A stretch of 64,000 bases of DNA from Agrocybe praecox (GCA_964017145.1 OZ024850.1:969618-1033617); one strand, 5' to 3'. Shown: positions 23,840-35,175, counted from the first letter of the stretch. Notes: generated by a model from the letters alone, not told the origin. Translations and numbers: made by a program.

Positions 23840-23844
23840 GGCGA
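23840..23844. repeat. Target-site duplication of element 1, right copy
   Basis: GGCGA, equal to 14136-14140. Confidence 0.93.
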
Positions 23845-24331
23845 ACTGATGTGACACGTAACACTCTGTTTTACGAACCACCATCATCGCCCCGTGCAGC
23901 CCTCGAGCACGCCTGACTGGGAGCTCGAGAGTGCTTTCTTTTTCATCACTATGTACCGTCAACGACCTTTATTACTGCTTTCTTTGATTCCTTGCTATGT
24001 AACTGCATAAGAATCTGCTTTGCTGGGCTATGACGTGGGTAACCATGGTTGGACATGGAATCCATCCATCATCGAAACTGAAGTGTTGCTACTTAAGCTG
24101 CGTATATATTTTGTGCTATATGATGTTTTTCTCCCTAACACAGACATTCCTCCAACTTCTCCTGATTAGCATCTTTTCTCCATTCACCGGTTTCAGTTGG
24201 GGTTCAGAATGGTAGCGTTGCATGTAAGAAACATGGAAACAAGCTACGGTATGTGATTTAGACGGCATTCTATCAAGCCCTTTACTCACCAATTTTTTAT
24301 CCCTACCACTCCCTACCGCTACTCCAACAAC
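23845..24331. other. No gene; spacer between the two LTR elements
   Basis: No domain is seen. The stretch 24230-24331 resembles 31360-31480 (a CATGGAA...ACGGTRTGT...CTCACCAATTTTT pattern), so both may belong to one larger repeat that contains the 51 bp minisatellite. Confidence 0.4.
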
Positions 24332-24336
24332 CTCTG
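24332..24336. repeat. Target-site duplication of element 2, left copy
   Basis: CTCTG before the left LTR, repeated at 30694-30698. The bases belong to a minisatellite unit (CCAACAACCTCTGTGAGCC), which shows the empty-site sequence directly. Confidence 0.93.
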
Positions 24337-24787
24337 TGTCAGGGTTTCCTCTATTTTTCTTTATTTATTTCGCATTTTTCCCTTTTGTAAATGTGTAGAT
24401 ATCTTATCTGCTTCATATCTTTGATTATCTCTTGATTATCATTTGATTAGATACTTATCACTCTAATTTCCCATGAGCATAGCCTCATTCATTCTACATC
24501 ATTCCACATTATTCTTTTACTTTCTTTATGATGTCATTGCCTTACTCATCATTCCTTTCTATGATGTCATGGAGGAATATTCTAGAATAGCTGTAGGGTA
24601 TATATACTGGACATGTAGGTAGCTGTAGCCCCAGCTTCAATCTCTTAGGATATCCACTATCATTGGTGTGATCTCTTAGAACCATTGAGTGTCTCTCTCT
24701 CTCTTCATCTCTCTCTCTCTCTCTCTCTCTCTCTTGCTTTGTCTTTGTTGGTGGCCTTGTCACACTGATCTTAGTGTTGCCCTGACA
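24337..24787 (+). repeat. Left LTR of element 2
   Basis: TGTCAGGGTTTCC...TTGCCCTGACA. It contains a TATATATA box near 24600 and a long CT microsatellite near 24690-24733. The terminal TGTCAGGG and CCCTGACA form an inverted pair. Confidence 0.95.
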
Positions 24788-25293
24788 GAAGATTGAAGCT
24801 ATCCCAGACAACTCCACCAATCACTATCTCACCCTTACCTATACCAACCTACATTTATCTACACCAATCCATTCATCCCTCTTTCCACCATTTCCCATCA
24901 CATCCTCTCACCACATATATCATTTTCATCATCATCACCAACTCTTCAACCTCCAATATCCTCCCAATATTCTATATCATTTCTCTCTTCCCAATTTCAA
25001 CATCTCCTCAAGACACCTCTTTTTCTACTGGATTCCTCACTCTCTGCTGTGTGTTGTGTGTGAACTTGTAGATAGGGATACCAACTGTTGGGGCAGATTC
25101 AGGCCAACTGTTTCTGTCTTTGGTGGTCTAGGAAAATACCAGGTAGTCAGCCCTGTGATCCTAGGTTTAGACCCACTGTGCCTGGGGTGACAACTGGGTA
25201 TCCAGTATATAGTTTTTTTTAGTTACCTAGTATAGTCTCAAGGGCACTTTTTGTAGATAGCTTCTCCCACACACACATCAGAGAGCCTCTACT

Positions 25294-28200
25294 ATGGACA
25301 TCACACCACAACCTACCACCACTCCTCCTACCACTGTGGAGCAACTATTACACCAGATTACTCTCCTTACCCAGGAGTTAAATCTCTTGAAACAGCAGCA
25401 GCAACAGTCTATCACACCACCCACCACTCAATCACCTTTCTTCTCTGCTGCTAGAGGGGTTTACTCTGTTCCTTCATCTCATGCTGTCACTTCCTCTTCT
25501 GCTAAAATCTCTCCTCCTGAAACCTTTGATGGTTCCATGCAGAAAGCAGAAGCCTTCCTCAGTCAACTCAAGTTATACTTCTGGGGAAAGAATATCACAG
25601 ATGACTTTCAAAAAGTTGTTTGTGCTCTTTCCTTCATGAAGGGAGGCATTGCTGGGAAGTGGGCACTTGAGAAGACCAAAATTCTAGATGAAGATTGTCC
25701 TAAGGATGGCCTTTGGGATAATTTTGTCTATGAATTCAGGGAAGTCTTTGCAGACCCAGACCCTGCTAGCACAGCCAGACACAAAATGAATCTCCTCAAG
25801 CAGGGAAGCCAAACTGCTGATGAGTATGTGGCTAGCTTCAGGGAATTGGCTGCTGACACTGGGTACAATGATGCTGCATTGGTTGAGAAGTTTCAGACTG
25901 GGCTTAACAGATCTCTCAGGGAAAAGGTCTACAGTGTACCTGAGATGCCCAAAACTCTGAATGGCTGGATTTCCTGGGCTACTAAGCTGGACAGGCAATG
26001 GAGACAGATGGAAGCATTCAACAAATCTACTTCTTCTTCCTCTTCTCCATTGTCCAAGGCTCCTTCTTCAAACAAGCCTCAGTCCAAGCCTGCTGCCCCC
26101 AGTTCATCTTCCTTTGCTGGTAATCATAGGAGTCAAGTGTCTCAGGCAAAGCTATCAGATGTGGTCCCTATGGAAGTAGATTCAGGATGGAAGTCAGTCA
26201 GGCCCTTTATCTGCTTTAAATGCAGAAAACCTGGTCACAAGGCAGAGCACTGTAGATCTACAGTGAACATCAATGCCATGAACTATGAGGAGCTGAAAGA
26301 CTTTTATGGGAAACTGATCAAGGAAGAACAAGGAACCAAGAATGAATCAGAAGGGTTTTTAAAGGCTCCATTGGTGAAGGACATGTCCCAATGGAATAGA
26401 TTTAATGTATTAGAAGATGAAAGTGATAAAACCAATCCCTCCTCTTCAAATTCTGATACAGAAATCATGCCCTCTGATTCACCTTCTTCCTCTCCTCCTG
26501 AAAGAATCTACATTCTGAACCACAAGCCTAAGACCTCTACCCATCTGTCAGTTACACTAAAGACAATGGATACAGGAAAAAGGCTTTCTGTGAATGCTTT
26601 GCTTGACTCTGGTGCCACTGGTCTTTTTCTGGATACTGGTTTTGTGAAATATCATAATCTAAACACAAGAAAACTTCCTAGAGCCATTCCTGTCTACAAT
26701 GTAGATGGAACCCTCAACAAGAGTGGCTCTATTCATGAAGAAGTTGATTTGATTATGATCTACAAAAACCATACAGAAAAGGCCACCTTTGCTATATGTG
26801 ACTTAGGAGATAAAACTGCTATTATTGGACACACCTGGCTTTATCTACACAATCCTAATGTTGACTGGCAGAAAGGGGATGTTCAATTCCTCAGATGTCC
26901 ACCTGATTGTCATATGGAAGTTGTTAGAGCCAGGAGGAAGAGGCAGAGAATAGCTGCAGTACAAAGAAGGCAGCTTCCTCAATTTGATGATGAAGGTGTA
27001 GACCTTGTAGATCAGTCACCTGATTCTGAAATTGAGCCTGAGGATAGAATTTTTATCTCTTGTCTACATCCTCAGAACCATTACATAAATGCCACCTCCT
27101 CTGTGTCTCAAAAATTAGCAGAAGAATCTCATCAACTAGCTGATTCCCCAAAGAAAACTTTTGAAGAAGCTGTCCTCAAGCATTATCACCAATTCAAAGG
27201 GGTATTCTCAAAGGAATCTTTTGATAGGCTACCAGATAGAAAGCCTTGGGATCATGCTATTGAGCTGAAGCCTAGTTCAGAGCCATATAGATCCAAGATT
27301 TATCCTCTTTCACCTAAAGAGCAGAAGGAGCTTGATGCCTTTCTAGAGGAAAATCTGAAATCTGGCAGAATTAGACCTTCCAAGTCACCTATGGCATCCC
27401 CTGTCTTTTTTGTCAAGAAGAAGGATGGCTCTCTTAGACTAGTTCAGGACTACAGAAAGCTTAATGAAATGACCATCAAAAACTCCTACCCTTTGCCTCT
27501 TATCTCTGACATAATCACTAAACTCAGCAAGGCCAAGTATTTTACCAAGCTGGATGTCAGATGGGGGTTCAACAATGTCAGAATTAAGGAAGGAGATGAA
27601 TGGAAGGCAGCTTTCAGAACTAATAGAGGGCTGTTTGAACCATTGGTCATGTTCTTTGGCTTAACCAATAGTCCTGCTACTTTCCAGACCATGATGAATG
27701 ACATCTTTATAGAGCTCATTGATAACAATGTGGTCATTGTCTATATGGATGACATATTGGTCTTCACTGAGACTCTGGAACATCATAGGGAGGTAGTCAA
27801 GAAGGTCTTGCAAATCCTTGAACAGAATAAACTCTACCTGAAAGCAGAAAAATGTGAATTTGAAAAGGAAAAGGAAAAGATTGAGTATCTTGGACTTATC
27901 ATTTCACAAGGCAAGATTGAAATGGATCCTGTCAAGGTAGAGGGTGTTTCTAAATGGCCTGAACCTGAAAATGTCAAGGATGTTCAATCATTCTTGGGAT
28001 TTGTTAACTTCTATAGAAGGTTCATTGAGGATTTTGCAGACATTGCCAAGCCACTTCATGAATTGACAAAGAAGGGAACAGTTTGGAGATGGGGACTTAG
28101 ACACCAGGAAGCTTTTGACCAGTTGAAACTTAAGGTCACATCCTCTCCTGTTTTGATTTTCCCTGATGATAATAAGCCTTATAAAGTTGAAGCAGATAGC

Positions 28201-30246
28201 TCAGATTATGCTACTGGGGCTGTCTTATCTCAGGAAGGATCAGATGGGAAATGGAATCCTGTTGCTTTTATGTCTAAGAGCCTCTCTGAAGTAGAAAGGA
28301 ACTATGAGATCCATGACAAGGAAATGCTGGCTATTATCAGAGCACTAGATGAATGGAGACATTATCTTGAAGGGACTCAACATACCTTTGAGATTTGGAC
28401 AGATCACAAGAATCTAGAGTACTTTATGACTGCCCAGAAGTTAACCAGAAGGCAGGCCAGATGGTCACTCTTTTTGTCCAGATTTGATTTTTCTCTTCAT
28501 CATAGGCCTGGTAAAAAGTCTTTAAAGCCAGATGCATTGTCTAGGAGATCAGACCATAAGAAGGGGGAGAATGATAATGAAAATGTAGTTCTTCTCAAAC
28601 CTTCCTACTTCAAAATCCAAGCTCTCAAACAGGGGCACACCATTTTGTCTGGTCCTGAGACTGATCTTCTTAAGAAAATCAGAGAAGCAAAGGACATGGA
28701 TGAAAAGGTTGTGAAGGCAGTACAGGAATTGAAGGGATCCTCAACCAAGAAGATAGAAGGACAGGAATGGGCAGAAGAGCAAGGACTTATTCTCTACAGA
28801 GGAAAAGTGTATGTTCCCAAGGACAAAGATCTTAGAAGGAAAATTGTGGAACTACATCATGATGCCTACATTGCTGGACATCCAGGAAAATGGAAGACAA
28901 TAGAGCTTGTCTCTAGAAATTATTGGTGGCCAGGAATGTCTCACTATATTGCAGCCTACACTAGAAGCTGTGATAGATGTAACAGGACAAAGACATTTCC
29001 AGCTAAGCCTGTTGGCTTCCTGACTCCTACTGAAATTCCTTCTGATGTCTGGCAAACCATTACTGTGGACTTTATCACTGGATTACCTGAGTGTCAAGGG
29101 TACAATGCTATCATGATAGTTGTAGATAGGCTTAGCAAGATGATCCACATCATACCTACCACAGATGAGGTCACATCTGAAGGTACTGCTAAGCTCTACA
29201 GGGACTATGTTTGGAAATTGCATGGTCTACCTATCAAAATAATCTGTGATAGAGGTCCCCAGTTTGTCTCCAAGTTTATGAAAGAGCTTAACTCCTTACT
29301 AGGTATTCAGACTGCTTCATCTACAGCCTATCACCCCCAGACAGATGGTCAAACTGAGAGGGTAAATCAAGAAGTAGAACAATACCTCAGGCTCTTTATA
29401 AACCACAGACAAGATGATTGGGTAGAATGGTTGTCCTTAGCTGAATTCTCCTATAACAACAGAGTTCAAGCATCTACTAGGCAAACACCCTTCATGCTCA
29501 ATAATGGTAGACATCCCAGGATGGGCACAGAACCTCTTAGAGACAGCAAGATGGACACTGTAGATACCTTTGTGAAAAACATGGAAGAGGCCAGAAAAGA
29601 AGCAGAGTCTGCACTCAAAAAGGCTGCTGATGACATGGCCAAGTTCTATGATAGACACAGAGGTATACCTACTGAGTATAAGGTTGGGGACATGGTTTGG
29701 CTAGATGGCAAAGACTTAAAAACTGATAGGCCTTCCAAGAAATTGGAGGACAAAAGATATGGACCATACAAGATCACCAAAGTTGTTGGTCCAAATGCCT
29801 ATGAATTGAAATTGCCTCCTACCATGAAGATCCATCCTGTATTCAATGTGGTCAAGCTCATGCCCCATCATCCTGATCCAGTTGGTAGAAAGCCCCCTTC
29901 CAGACCTCCACCAGTTATCAAAGGAGAAAACCCTGAATGGGAAGTTGAGTACATCAAGGACAGCAGATTATTCAGAAATAAGCTGCAGTACTTGGTTAAA
30001 TGGAAAAACTACCCAAATGAAGAAAGTACTTGGGAACCTGCAGAAAATTTGAAGAAGGCAGCTAAATCAATCAAGGAATTCCATGCAAAACACTCAGCTG
30101 CTCCCAGAAAAATTTCAGCCCTCACTTTTGATAGACTTTCATTTTCTCCCTTAATTAATTTTACTGAACCTCCACCTCCTCTGAAACCCTCCAAACTCAG
30201 TCATACATGTGCACATTGTGGGAAATGTGCCTTAGAGAGGGGGTGA
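25294..30246 (+). CDS. Gag-Pol polyprotein of element 2, intact
   Basis: The single frame starts at ATG 25294 (MDITPQPTTT) about 500 bp after the left LTR. It encodes 1650 residues. Capsid lies in roughly the first 300, and the CCHC knuckle CFKCRKPGHKAEHC near residue 305. The protease motif LLDSGATGLF is near 437 and the reverse transcriptase spans about 640-880 with YMDD near 817. RNase H (EADSSDYATGAVL, WTDHKNLEY) spans about 960-1085. The integrase has an HHCC domain (HHDAYIAGH...CDRC near 1190-1230) and the catalytic triad in TVDFITG, CDRGPQF and TERVNQE. Next come the GPYKI-type module and a chromodomain with LVKWKNY and WEPAENL near 1570-1590. The final CAHCGKC is a small Cys cluster. 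The stop codon TGA (30244-30246) touches the first base of the right LTR. One polyprotein is the expected expression strategy in the Tf1/sushi group. No lesion is seen. Confidence 0.95.
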   Translation: MDITPQPTTTPPTTVEQLLHQITLLTQELNLLKQQQQQSITPPTTQSPFFSAARGVYSVPSSHAVTSSSAKISPPETFDGSMQKAEAFLSQLKLYFWGKNITDDFQKVVCALSFMKGGIAGKWALEKTKILDEDCPKDGLWDNFVYEFREVFADPDPASTARHKMNLLKQGSQTADEYVASFRELAADTGYNDAALVEKFQTGLNRSLREKVYSVPEMPKTLNGWISWATKLDRQWRQMEAFNKSTSSSSSPLSKAPSSNKPQSKPAAPSSSSFAGNHRSQVSQAKLSDVVPMEVDSGWKSVRPFICFKCRKPGHKAEHCRSTVNINAMNYEELKDFYGKLIKEEQGTKNESEGFLKAPLVKDMSQWNRFNVLEDESDKTNPSSSNSDTEIMPSDSPSSSPPERIYILNHKPKTSTHLSVTLKTMDTGKRLSVNALLDSGATGLFLDTGFVKYHNLNTRKLPRAIPVYNVDGTLNKSGSIHEEVDLIMIYKNHTEKATFAICDLGDKTAIIGHTWLYLHNPNVDWQKGDVQFLRCPPDCHMEVVRARRKRQRIAAVQRRQLPQFDDEGVDLVDQSPDSEIEPEDRIFISCLHPQNHYINATSSVSQKLAEESHQLADSPKKTFEEAVLKHYHQFKGVFSKESFDRLPDRKPWDHAIELKPSSEPYRSKIYPLSPKEQKELDAFLEENLKSGRIRPSKSPMASPVFFVKKKDGSLRLVQDYRKLNEMTIKNSYPLPLISDIITKLSKAKYFTKLDVRWGFNNVRIKEGDEWKAAFRTNRGLFEPLVMFFGLTNSPATFQTMMNDIFIELIDNNVVIVYMDDILVFTETLEHHREVVKKVLQILEQNKLYLKAEKCEFEKEKEKIEYLGLIISQGKIEMDPVKVEGVSKWPEPENVKDVQSFLGFVNFYRRFIEDFADIAKPLHELTKKGTVWRWGLRHQEAFDQLKLKVTSSPVLIFPDDNKPYKVEADSSDYATGAVLSQEGSDGKWNPVAFMSKSLSEVERNYEIHDKEMLAIIRALDEWRHYLEGTQHTFEIWTDHKNLEYFMTAQKLTRRQARWSLFLSRFDFSLHHRPGKKSLKPDALSRRSDHKKGENDNENVVLLKPSYFKIQALKQGHTILSGPETDLLKKIREAKDMDEKVVKAVQELKGSSTKKIEGQEWAEEQGLILYRGKVYVPKDKDLRRKIVELHHDAYIAGHPGKWKTIELVSRNYWWPGMSHYIAAYTRSCDRCNRTKTFPAKPVGFLTPTEIPSDVWQTITVDFITGLPECQGYNAIMIVVDRLSKMIHIIPTTDEVTSEGTAKLYRDYVWKLHGLPIKIICDRGPQFVSKFMKELNSLLGIQTASSTAYHPQTDGQTERVNQEVEQYLRLFINHRQDDWVEWLSLAEFSYNNRVQASTRQTPFMLNNGRHPRMGTEPLRDSKMDTVDTFVKNMEEARKEAESALKKAADDMAKFYDRHRGIPTEYKVGDMVWLDGKDLKTDRPSKKLEDKRYGPYKITKVVGPNAYELKLPPTMKIHPVFNVVKLMPHHPDPVGRKPPSRPPPVIKGENPEWEVEYIKDSRLFRNKLQYLVKWKNYPNEESTWEPAENLKKAAKSIKEFHAKHSAAPRKISALTFDRLSFSPLINFTEPPPPLKPSKLSHTCAHCGKCALERG

Positions 30247-30693
30247 TGTCAGGGTTTCCTCTATTTTTCTTTATTTATTTCGCATTTTTCCCTTTTGTAA
30301 ATGTGTAGATATCTTATCTGCTTCATATCTTTGATTATCTCTTGATTATCATTTGATTAGATACTTATCACTCTAATTTCCCATGAGCATAGCCTCATTC
30401 ATTCTACATCATTCCACATTATTCTTTTACTTTCTTTATGATGTCATTGCCTTACTCATCATTCCTTTCTATGATGTCATGGAGGAATATTCTAGAATAG
30501 CTGTAGGGTATATATACTGGACATGTAGGTAGCTGTAGCCCCAGCTTCAATCTCTTAGGATATCCACTATCATTGGTGTGATCTCTTAGAACCATTGAGT
30601 GTCTCTCTCTCTCTTCATCTCTCTCTCTCTCTCTCTCTCTTGCTTTGTCTTTGTTGGTGGCCTTGTCACACTGATCTTAGTGTTGCCCTGACA
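30247..30693 (+). repeat. Right LTR of element 2
   Basis: 447 bp, identical to the left LTR except for a shorter CT tract near 30620-30640. Confidence 0.95.
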
Positions 30694-31120
30694 CTCTGTG
30701 ACCCTCATACGGCCACATGTTAACTGCTGTGCTTTTCCAACAACCTCTGTGAGCCTTTTACGGCCACATGTTAACTGCTGTGCTTTTCCAACAACCTCTG
30801 TGAGCCTTTTACGGCCACATGTTGACTGCCGTGCTTTTCCCAACAACCTCTGTGAGCCTCGTACGGCCACATGTTAATTGCTGTGCTTTTCCAACAACCT
30901 CTGTGAGCGTTTTACGGCCACATGTTGATCTCTGCACTATTCCAACAACCTCTGCGAGCCTCATACGGCCACATGTTAATTGCCATGCTTTTCCAACGAC
31001 CTCTGTGAGCCTTGTATGGCCACACGTTGATCGCTTTCCATGCTATTCCGGCTATCCTTGCCACTCCAACAACCTCTGTGAGCCTCATATAGCCACATGT
31101 TGATCGCTATTCTTACTGTT
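30694..31120. repeat. 51 bp minisatellite, about seven to eight units
   Basis: The unit is CCAACAACCTCTGTGAGCC followed by NNNTACGGCCACATGTTAA and a GC-containing GCTGTGCTTTT part. Unit starts lie near 30737, 30788, 30839, 30890, 30941, 30992 and 31066; the last spacing is longer. The truncated first unit is split by element 2, its other half ending at 24336. Because 51 is divisible by three, open frames with a 17-residue period run on both strands. I regard these as by-products of the repeat and not as genes. Confidence 0.85.
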
Positions 31121-34100
31121 CTGCTGTTCGGGCTATCATGCTACCCCGCTATTCCCCTTTTTTCATTCACCTCAATTTTTCCTTTACCACACTATTCTCT
31201 CTCCTTACCACTCCTACTACCTCTTACCCCGCTGTTTATCCTTTTTGCCCTTGCGATGTTTTCACTGAAACAGACTTCTCGCCATCTTCCTTCGGGTTTT
31301 AGCATTCTCCTCCATTTGCTTTTCATAGAACCTTGGTACAATTGTATGGAGCAGATGTGATGAGCATGGAACACAAATTACGGTGTGTACGTTTTAGATT
31401 ACATTTCACGAAACCCTTTTCTCACCAATTTTTCTTTGTTTTTTGTCTCAATCGCATCCAACTTCTATTTGAACAATTTATATGAGCCTCGTACGGTCAT
31501 ATGTTGGTCGCTATTGCCACTATTTCGCCGGCGCCGCCATTCATACTCGTGGTATTACCCTGCTGTTGCTGCTGTTATCCTGCTTTTGCTGTTATCACCC
31601 TACCACACCATTCTCGTTATTCTTGCCATTCTCGCCATTCGGCAGCCAATGAGCTATCAACCTATGTATTACATCAAATATAATACTTTTCACGCTATTA
31701 TACCATGCAAGCGACGATCCACCGGCGTCACCGCTCTATTTCTAAGTATCTTGCTGTCTATACCCGCAACGTTTGCTTTCCCGATATCCTGCAGTACCAG
31801 ACAGGAGGATATTATGCCCCATATCTATATATGCAAACACAATGTGTCTCGTCTCACTGCTTCTCTTGTGTACTCACACGTTATATTTTAATATGGCACA
31901 ATATCTTTCGTGTGTATCTTTCCTATACATTCGTAGTACACACCCGTACCTAATATGGCAGAGGGCCTACCGCCCATACTTCAAAGTTAAGTACACCTTA
32001 ACGCGAGATCTTTTCTGCCCACTGTGATTACATTAACACCCAGCTCCAGCTCTTTCCCTTATGATCACGATGCTGGGCCATTTTTGAATAATGATGTTCG
32101 TCTCTTTAGACCACTCCTCAAAGTTCTATGCAAGTTGGCCCTTTATCTTTAATTATTCAGATGTTTTGGCTCGTTCTCCCGCTAAACACAGGGACTTTAG
32201 CACCGAAATGTTACAAACCGCAAAGATTTTTTCGTCGTCATGTAAGTCTTGGATGACATCGAACATGGTCTTTATTTATTTTGGGTCACGATATCGTGGA
32301 TCTGACTTCGCCACTGCCAAAGGCGATGATCTCAGGACGCATCACCTACTTTTATTTACTTTTGTGCTAGAGTACACCTTTTCCCACTCAAGAAGTGGAC
32401 AGCGAATTTGCAGCGGATTTGGGATTTTCCCCTTTGTAAACCACAATTCATTGTCCTTCACCCTACAAAGCCATAATATTGAAATATGGAACTTTTCGTC
32501 AGTGTGCACTATGAACCCCTTCGGACCGATTGACAAACGGTCAAGTAACCAACATCAACCAACATTGCACACGGCAATTTTATATTTTCTTTTAAAAAAA
32601 TATCTTTGCCATTTATACCTGGCAGTGACCTTTCGGTCGAAGCCTTAACTATATTTTCACTTGACTTTCTTCCAAGTCTAGATGTTCTCTTTTGCTTTCC
32701 TTCGTTATGCATTGTCTGCTCAATTTTCTGAAATTTCCCTCATCCATGATTGATCCCACTGTATGACGTTTTTTGAACTCGCTATTATCTTGAAGCCCGG
32801 GTCACTCAGACACCTACCAAATTGTCAGTGTTGACTGAGATTTGAGTCATCAATTATAACCTGATCAGCGAAATTGATCATCCAAACATGATTGCGCGCT
32901 CTGCCTAATTTGGCTCGAATTTTTTCCTTCTTCAAAAATCATAAGTCTGAAACCTACATCGCAACCAATGTCAGAAGGATTTAATTGTCTCCTCCAGCTA
33001 CACTTTGGCCGTTGTTTGTCACCGGCAGAGACTCCCGAGTATTCTCCCTGTCCCCGGTTTTGTGCAATGTCAACAATATCCTCATTTTCTCTGTTCAACG
33101 AGCAGCTACTCACGTTTTCAATTCAATTTGGATTGAATAGCATCCTTATATTTTTGTCAGCTACAAGGCCTGAGTCTGACTGCCATCCGGGGCTAGCAAC
33201 TGGAATTTGAAGTCACATCCATCAATCACCCACTGGACTCTCGTCGCATTCAAATGATAGGGATGTGATTTTGTATATTTGGCTCTCCGGAACAATAATA
33301 CAGCCTGGCAATAACCTTAATGAACAATGAAAAAAAATATTCATTTTGTCTAAAATAATTTTCCCTGCTTCGAAGTAATAGTGCTTCGTACTTATGATAT
33401 GACTTCTCCGAAGCATCACTCATATTTGTGTCCTTTACTTGTCAAGCATTTTAACAAGATTTAAAGCTGGTTTAATGTGATAAATGACTTGACTAAAAGA
33501 TGCCGGCTTAACGGTTAGACCAACTTTAATTTTTACTCGTACTCGCACCCATGACTTGTTTTTGCAAGTTTTTCTTAACGGTCAGGGTTTATTGTTTCAA
33601 CTGGTAAACATGGTCACGCTCTTAGACGCGCTGACACCAACAAGACTCTGCGCATAACTTCTGAGTCGATATCTATCATTGACAAGGCGCAAAGTCGACT
33701 TCACGCCAGCTTCGAGCATACATTTTGTGCTACACCATGTGAAAGCAAATATGGTAACATGATTGTCTACCTCTTATTTTCTGCAGATTCGCGCATCGCC
33801 GACTACTTCTGAATTTCTAGTGGCATTGGCTACTCTTACTTATAATTAATTATCACATCCTCGAGTCTTCGAGTTAATTGCATGCGGCCTATTTATGCTT
33901 CTGTGCTGACCTTTCATCAAATGAGAATCACTACTAAACCTAAAGGGCATTTCACATTTAGATTACTCACTATATCATGGATACCCGATCTGGCTACTCC
34001 TTTTAGAACGTCCACATAGCCTTGACCGGACACGTTCTGTGACATTATGATAAGATAGGCGCCCGTTTAATGGCGCTAACCTTTTGAATGTGGGGCTAAA

Positions 34101-34385
34101 TTTTCTCTAGAACAAAATAAACGCGGTCTGTCACTCCTAAATGTGGGTATCGAGACTCACTCGCCGCGTCATGACATTCCTAAAAATGGGTGTCGCAGTG
34201 TCATCTCGATATGTAACATGGAGTAAAGTCCGCTTCATGGGCAGGAGAGCCCCAGGCCGGGCACAAACCCGGAACTGGGCTTTCGCCCAAACTCTATTTA
34301 GCTAGCTATATATAAATATCTTTCTAGCAACTTGCAACTTTATTCTACGAATGAAAATGTGTCTGCAGGGGTGACCCCCAAAGAC
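31121..34385. other. No recognisable gene in 3.3 kb
   Basis: Short frames only (the longest are 168-185 codons at 31385-31891 and 32091-32648, hydrophobic and without motifs). The last 150 bp include a GC-rich stretch with short inverted repeats (CCGGGCAC...CCCGG and TGGGC...GCCCA near 34255-34300) and a TATATATAAATAT run. These could be the end of another transposon inserted in the GH79 gene. No transposase is visible. Confidence 0.4.
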
Positions 34386-35175
34386 GGTCAACTGGCGTCT
34401 GGACATTGCCGAATCTGCACAAGATATTCTAGGCGACAACCTCCTTGGTCTACAGGCGGGGAACGAACCTGATTTCTATGAGAAGAGCGTCGTGTCTCGT
34501 TTATCTTCTGTATTTGTGTGTATCGCAATGCACGAACTCATCCCTTATTTCTATCAAGCTTCGGACGACGTGCGACGTACTCTCCTGAGATGTACAGTAA
34601 CGAGGTGGAAGACCTTATCAAAACCATCGATGAGAACCCGCGCATCCCGAATAAGCATATGTTGATTGGACCTAGTGTCTCGCAGATTATTTGGGTCCCT
34701 GAGGATGTGTGGAAGACCAATTTTATTGAGAGGTTTAAAGATAGACTTTATGCTCTAACCGTTGAACAGAGTGTCTTTTCTCCATTTCCTATTCAACATC
34801 CTTTACTAACCCCCGCCCTCTAGCTACTCCCTAAACAATTGCGCGTTCCTCACAGGCGGCTCATCTACGGACCCAATAATCGACCCTCAAAATATCTTCC
34901 ACATCTTCCTGACGCACAAGGCGGCAGTTGATCTCACAAGCCCATACCTCGCCTCGACAGCCCTTGCGCAGCAGGCGAACAAGCCGTTCATCATGTTCGA
35001 GACAAATACGGCGTCGTTTGGTGTGTATGCTGGTATCAGTAACAGCTTCGCGGCGGCGTTTTGGGGGTTGGATTATGGCTTCACGCCGTCTGCATTCGAG
35101 GACTGGAAGCACAACCAAAGAACGACACTTCGAACTAAAATTTGTCGTCGGGTCGTACCGTATTTAATATTTTGA
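34386..35175 (+). pseudogene. 3' fragment of the GH79-type beta-glucuronidase gene
   Basis: The piece starts at VNWRLDIAES and then shows the GH79 acid/base motif LLGLQAGNEPDFY. After a likely intron (about 34490-34557) comes ATYSPEMYSNEVEDLI and MLIGPSVS. After a second (ending 34823) come LTGGS, the LTHKAAVDLTSPYLAS block and the nucleophile motif PFIMFETNTAS, then WGLDYG. Homology ends near 35085-35110 and a stop follows at 35173. The C-terminal part of the enzyme is missing. Orientation and residue order continue the fragment at 13386-14030 with only a small gap (about 25-30 residues missing), so the two are most simply one gene split by about 20 kb of insertions. Confidence 0.75.

Larger units (their letters stand above)
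24337..30693 (+). mobile_element. Ty3/Gypsy LTR retrotransposon, element 2 (chromovirus, apparently intact)
   Basis: A complete 6.36 kb insertion with 451 and 447 bp LTRs, a CTCTG target duplication, a purine-rich GAGAGGGGG tract ahead of the right LTR and one uninterrupted 1650-codon gag-pol frame. The LTRs differ, as far as I can see, only by two CT units in a microsatellite, so the insertion is very young and may still be mobile. Base use is quite unlike element 1 (AT-richer third positions). The integrase is followed by a chromodomain, which targets chromoviruses to particular chromatin. A diverged solo LTR of the same family lies at 55587-55960. Confidence 0.95.

Noticed and set aside
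30586..31103. Protein-coding gene with 17-residue repeats (either strand)
   Set aside because: Frames are open on both strands only because the minisatellite period is 51 bp. They run into the LTR and show no conserved start or domain.
33470..33850. Possible tRNA or small RNA gene
   Set aside because: I could not find A- and B-box spacing or a cloverleaf with paired ends.
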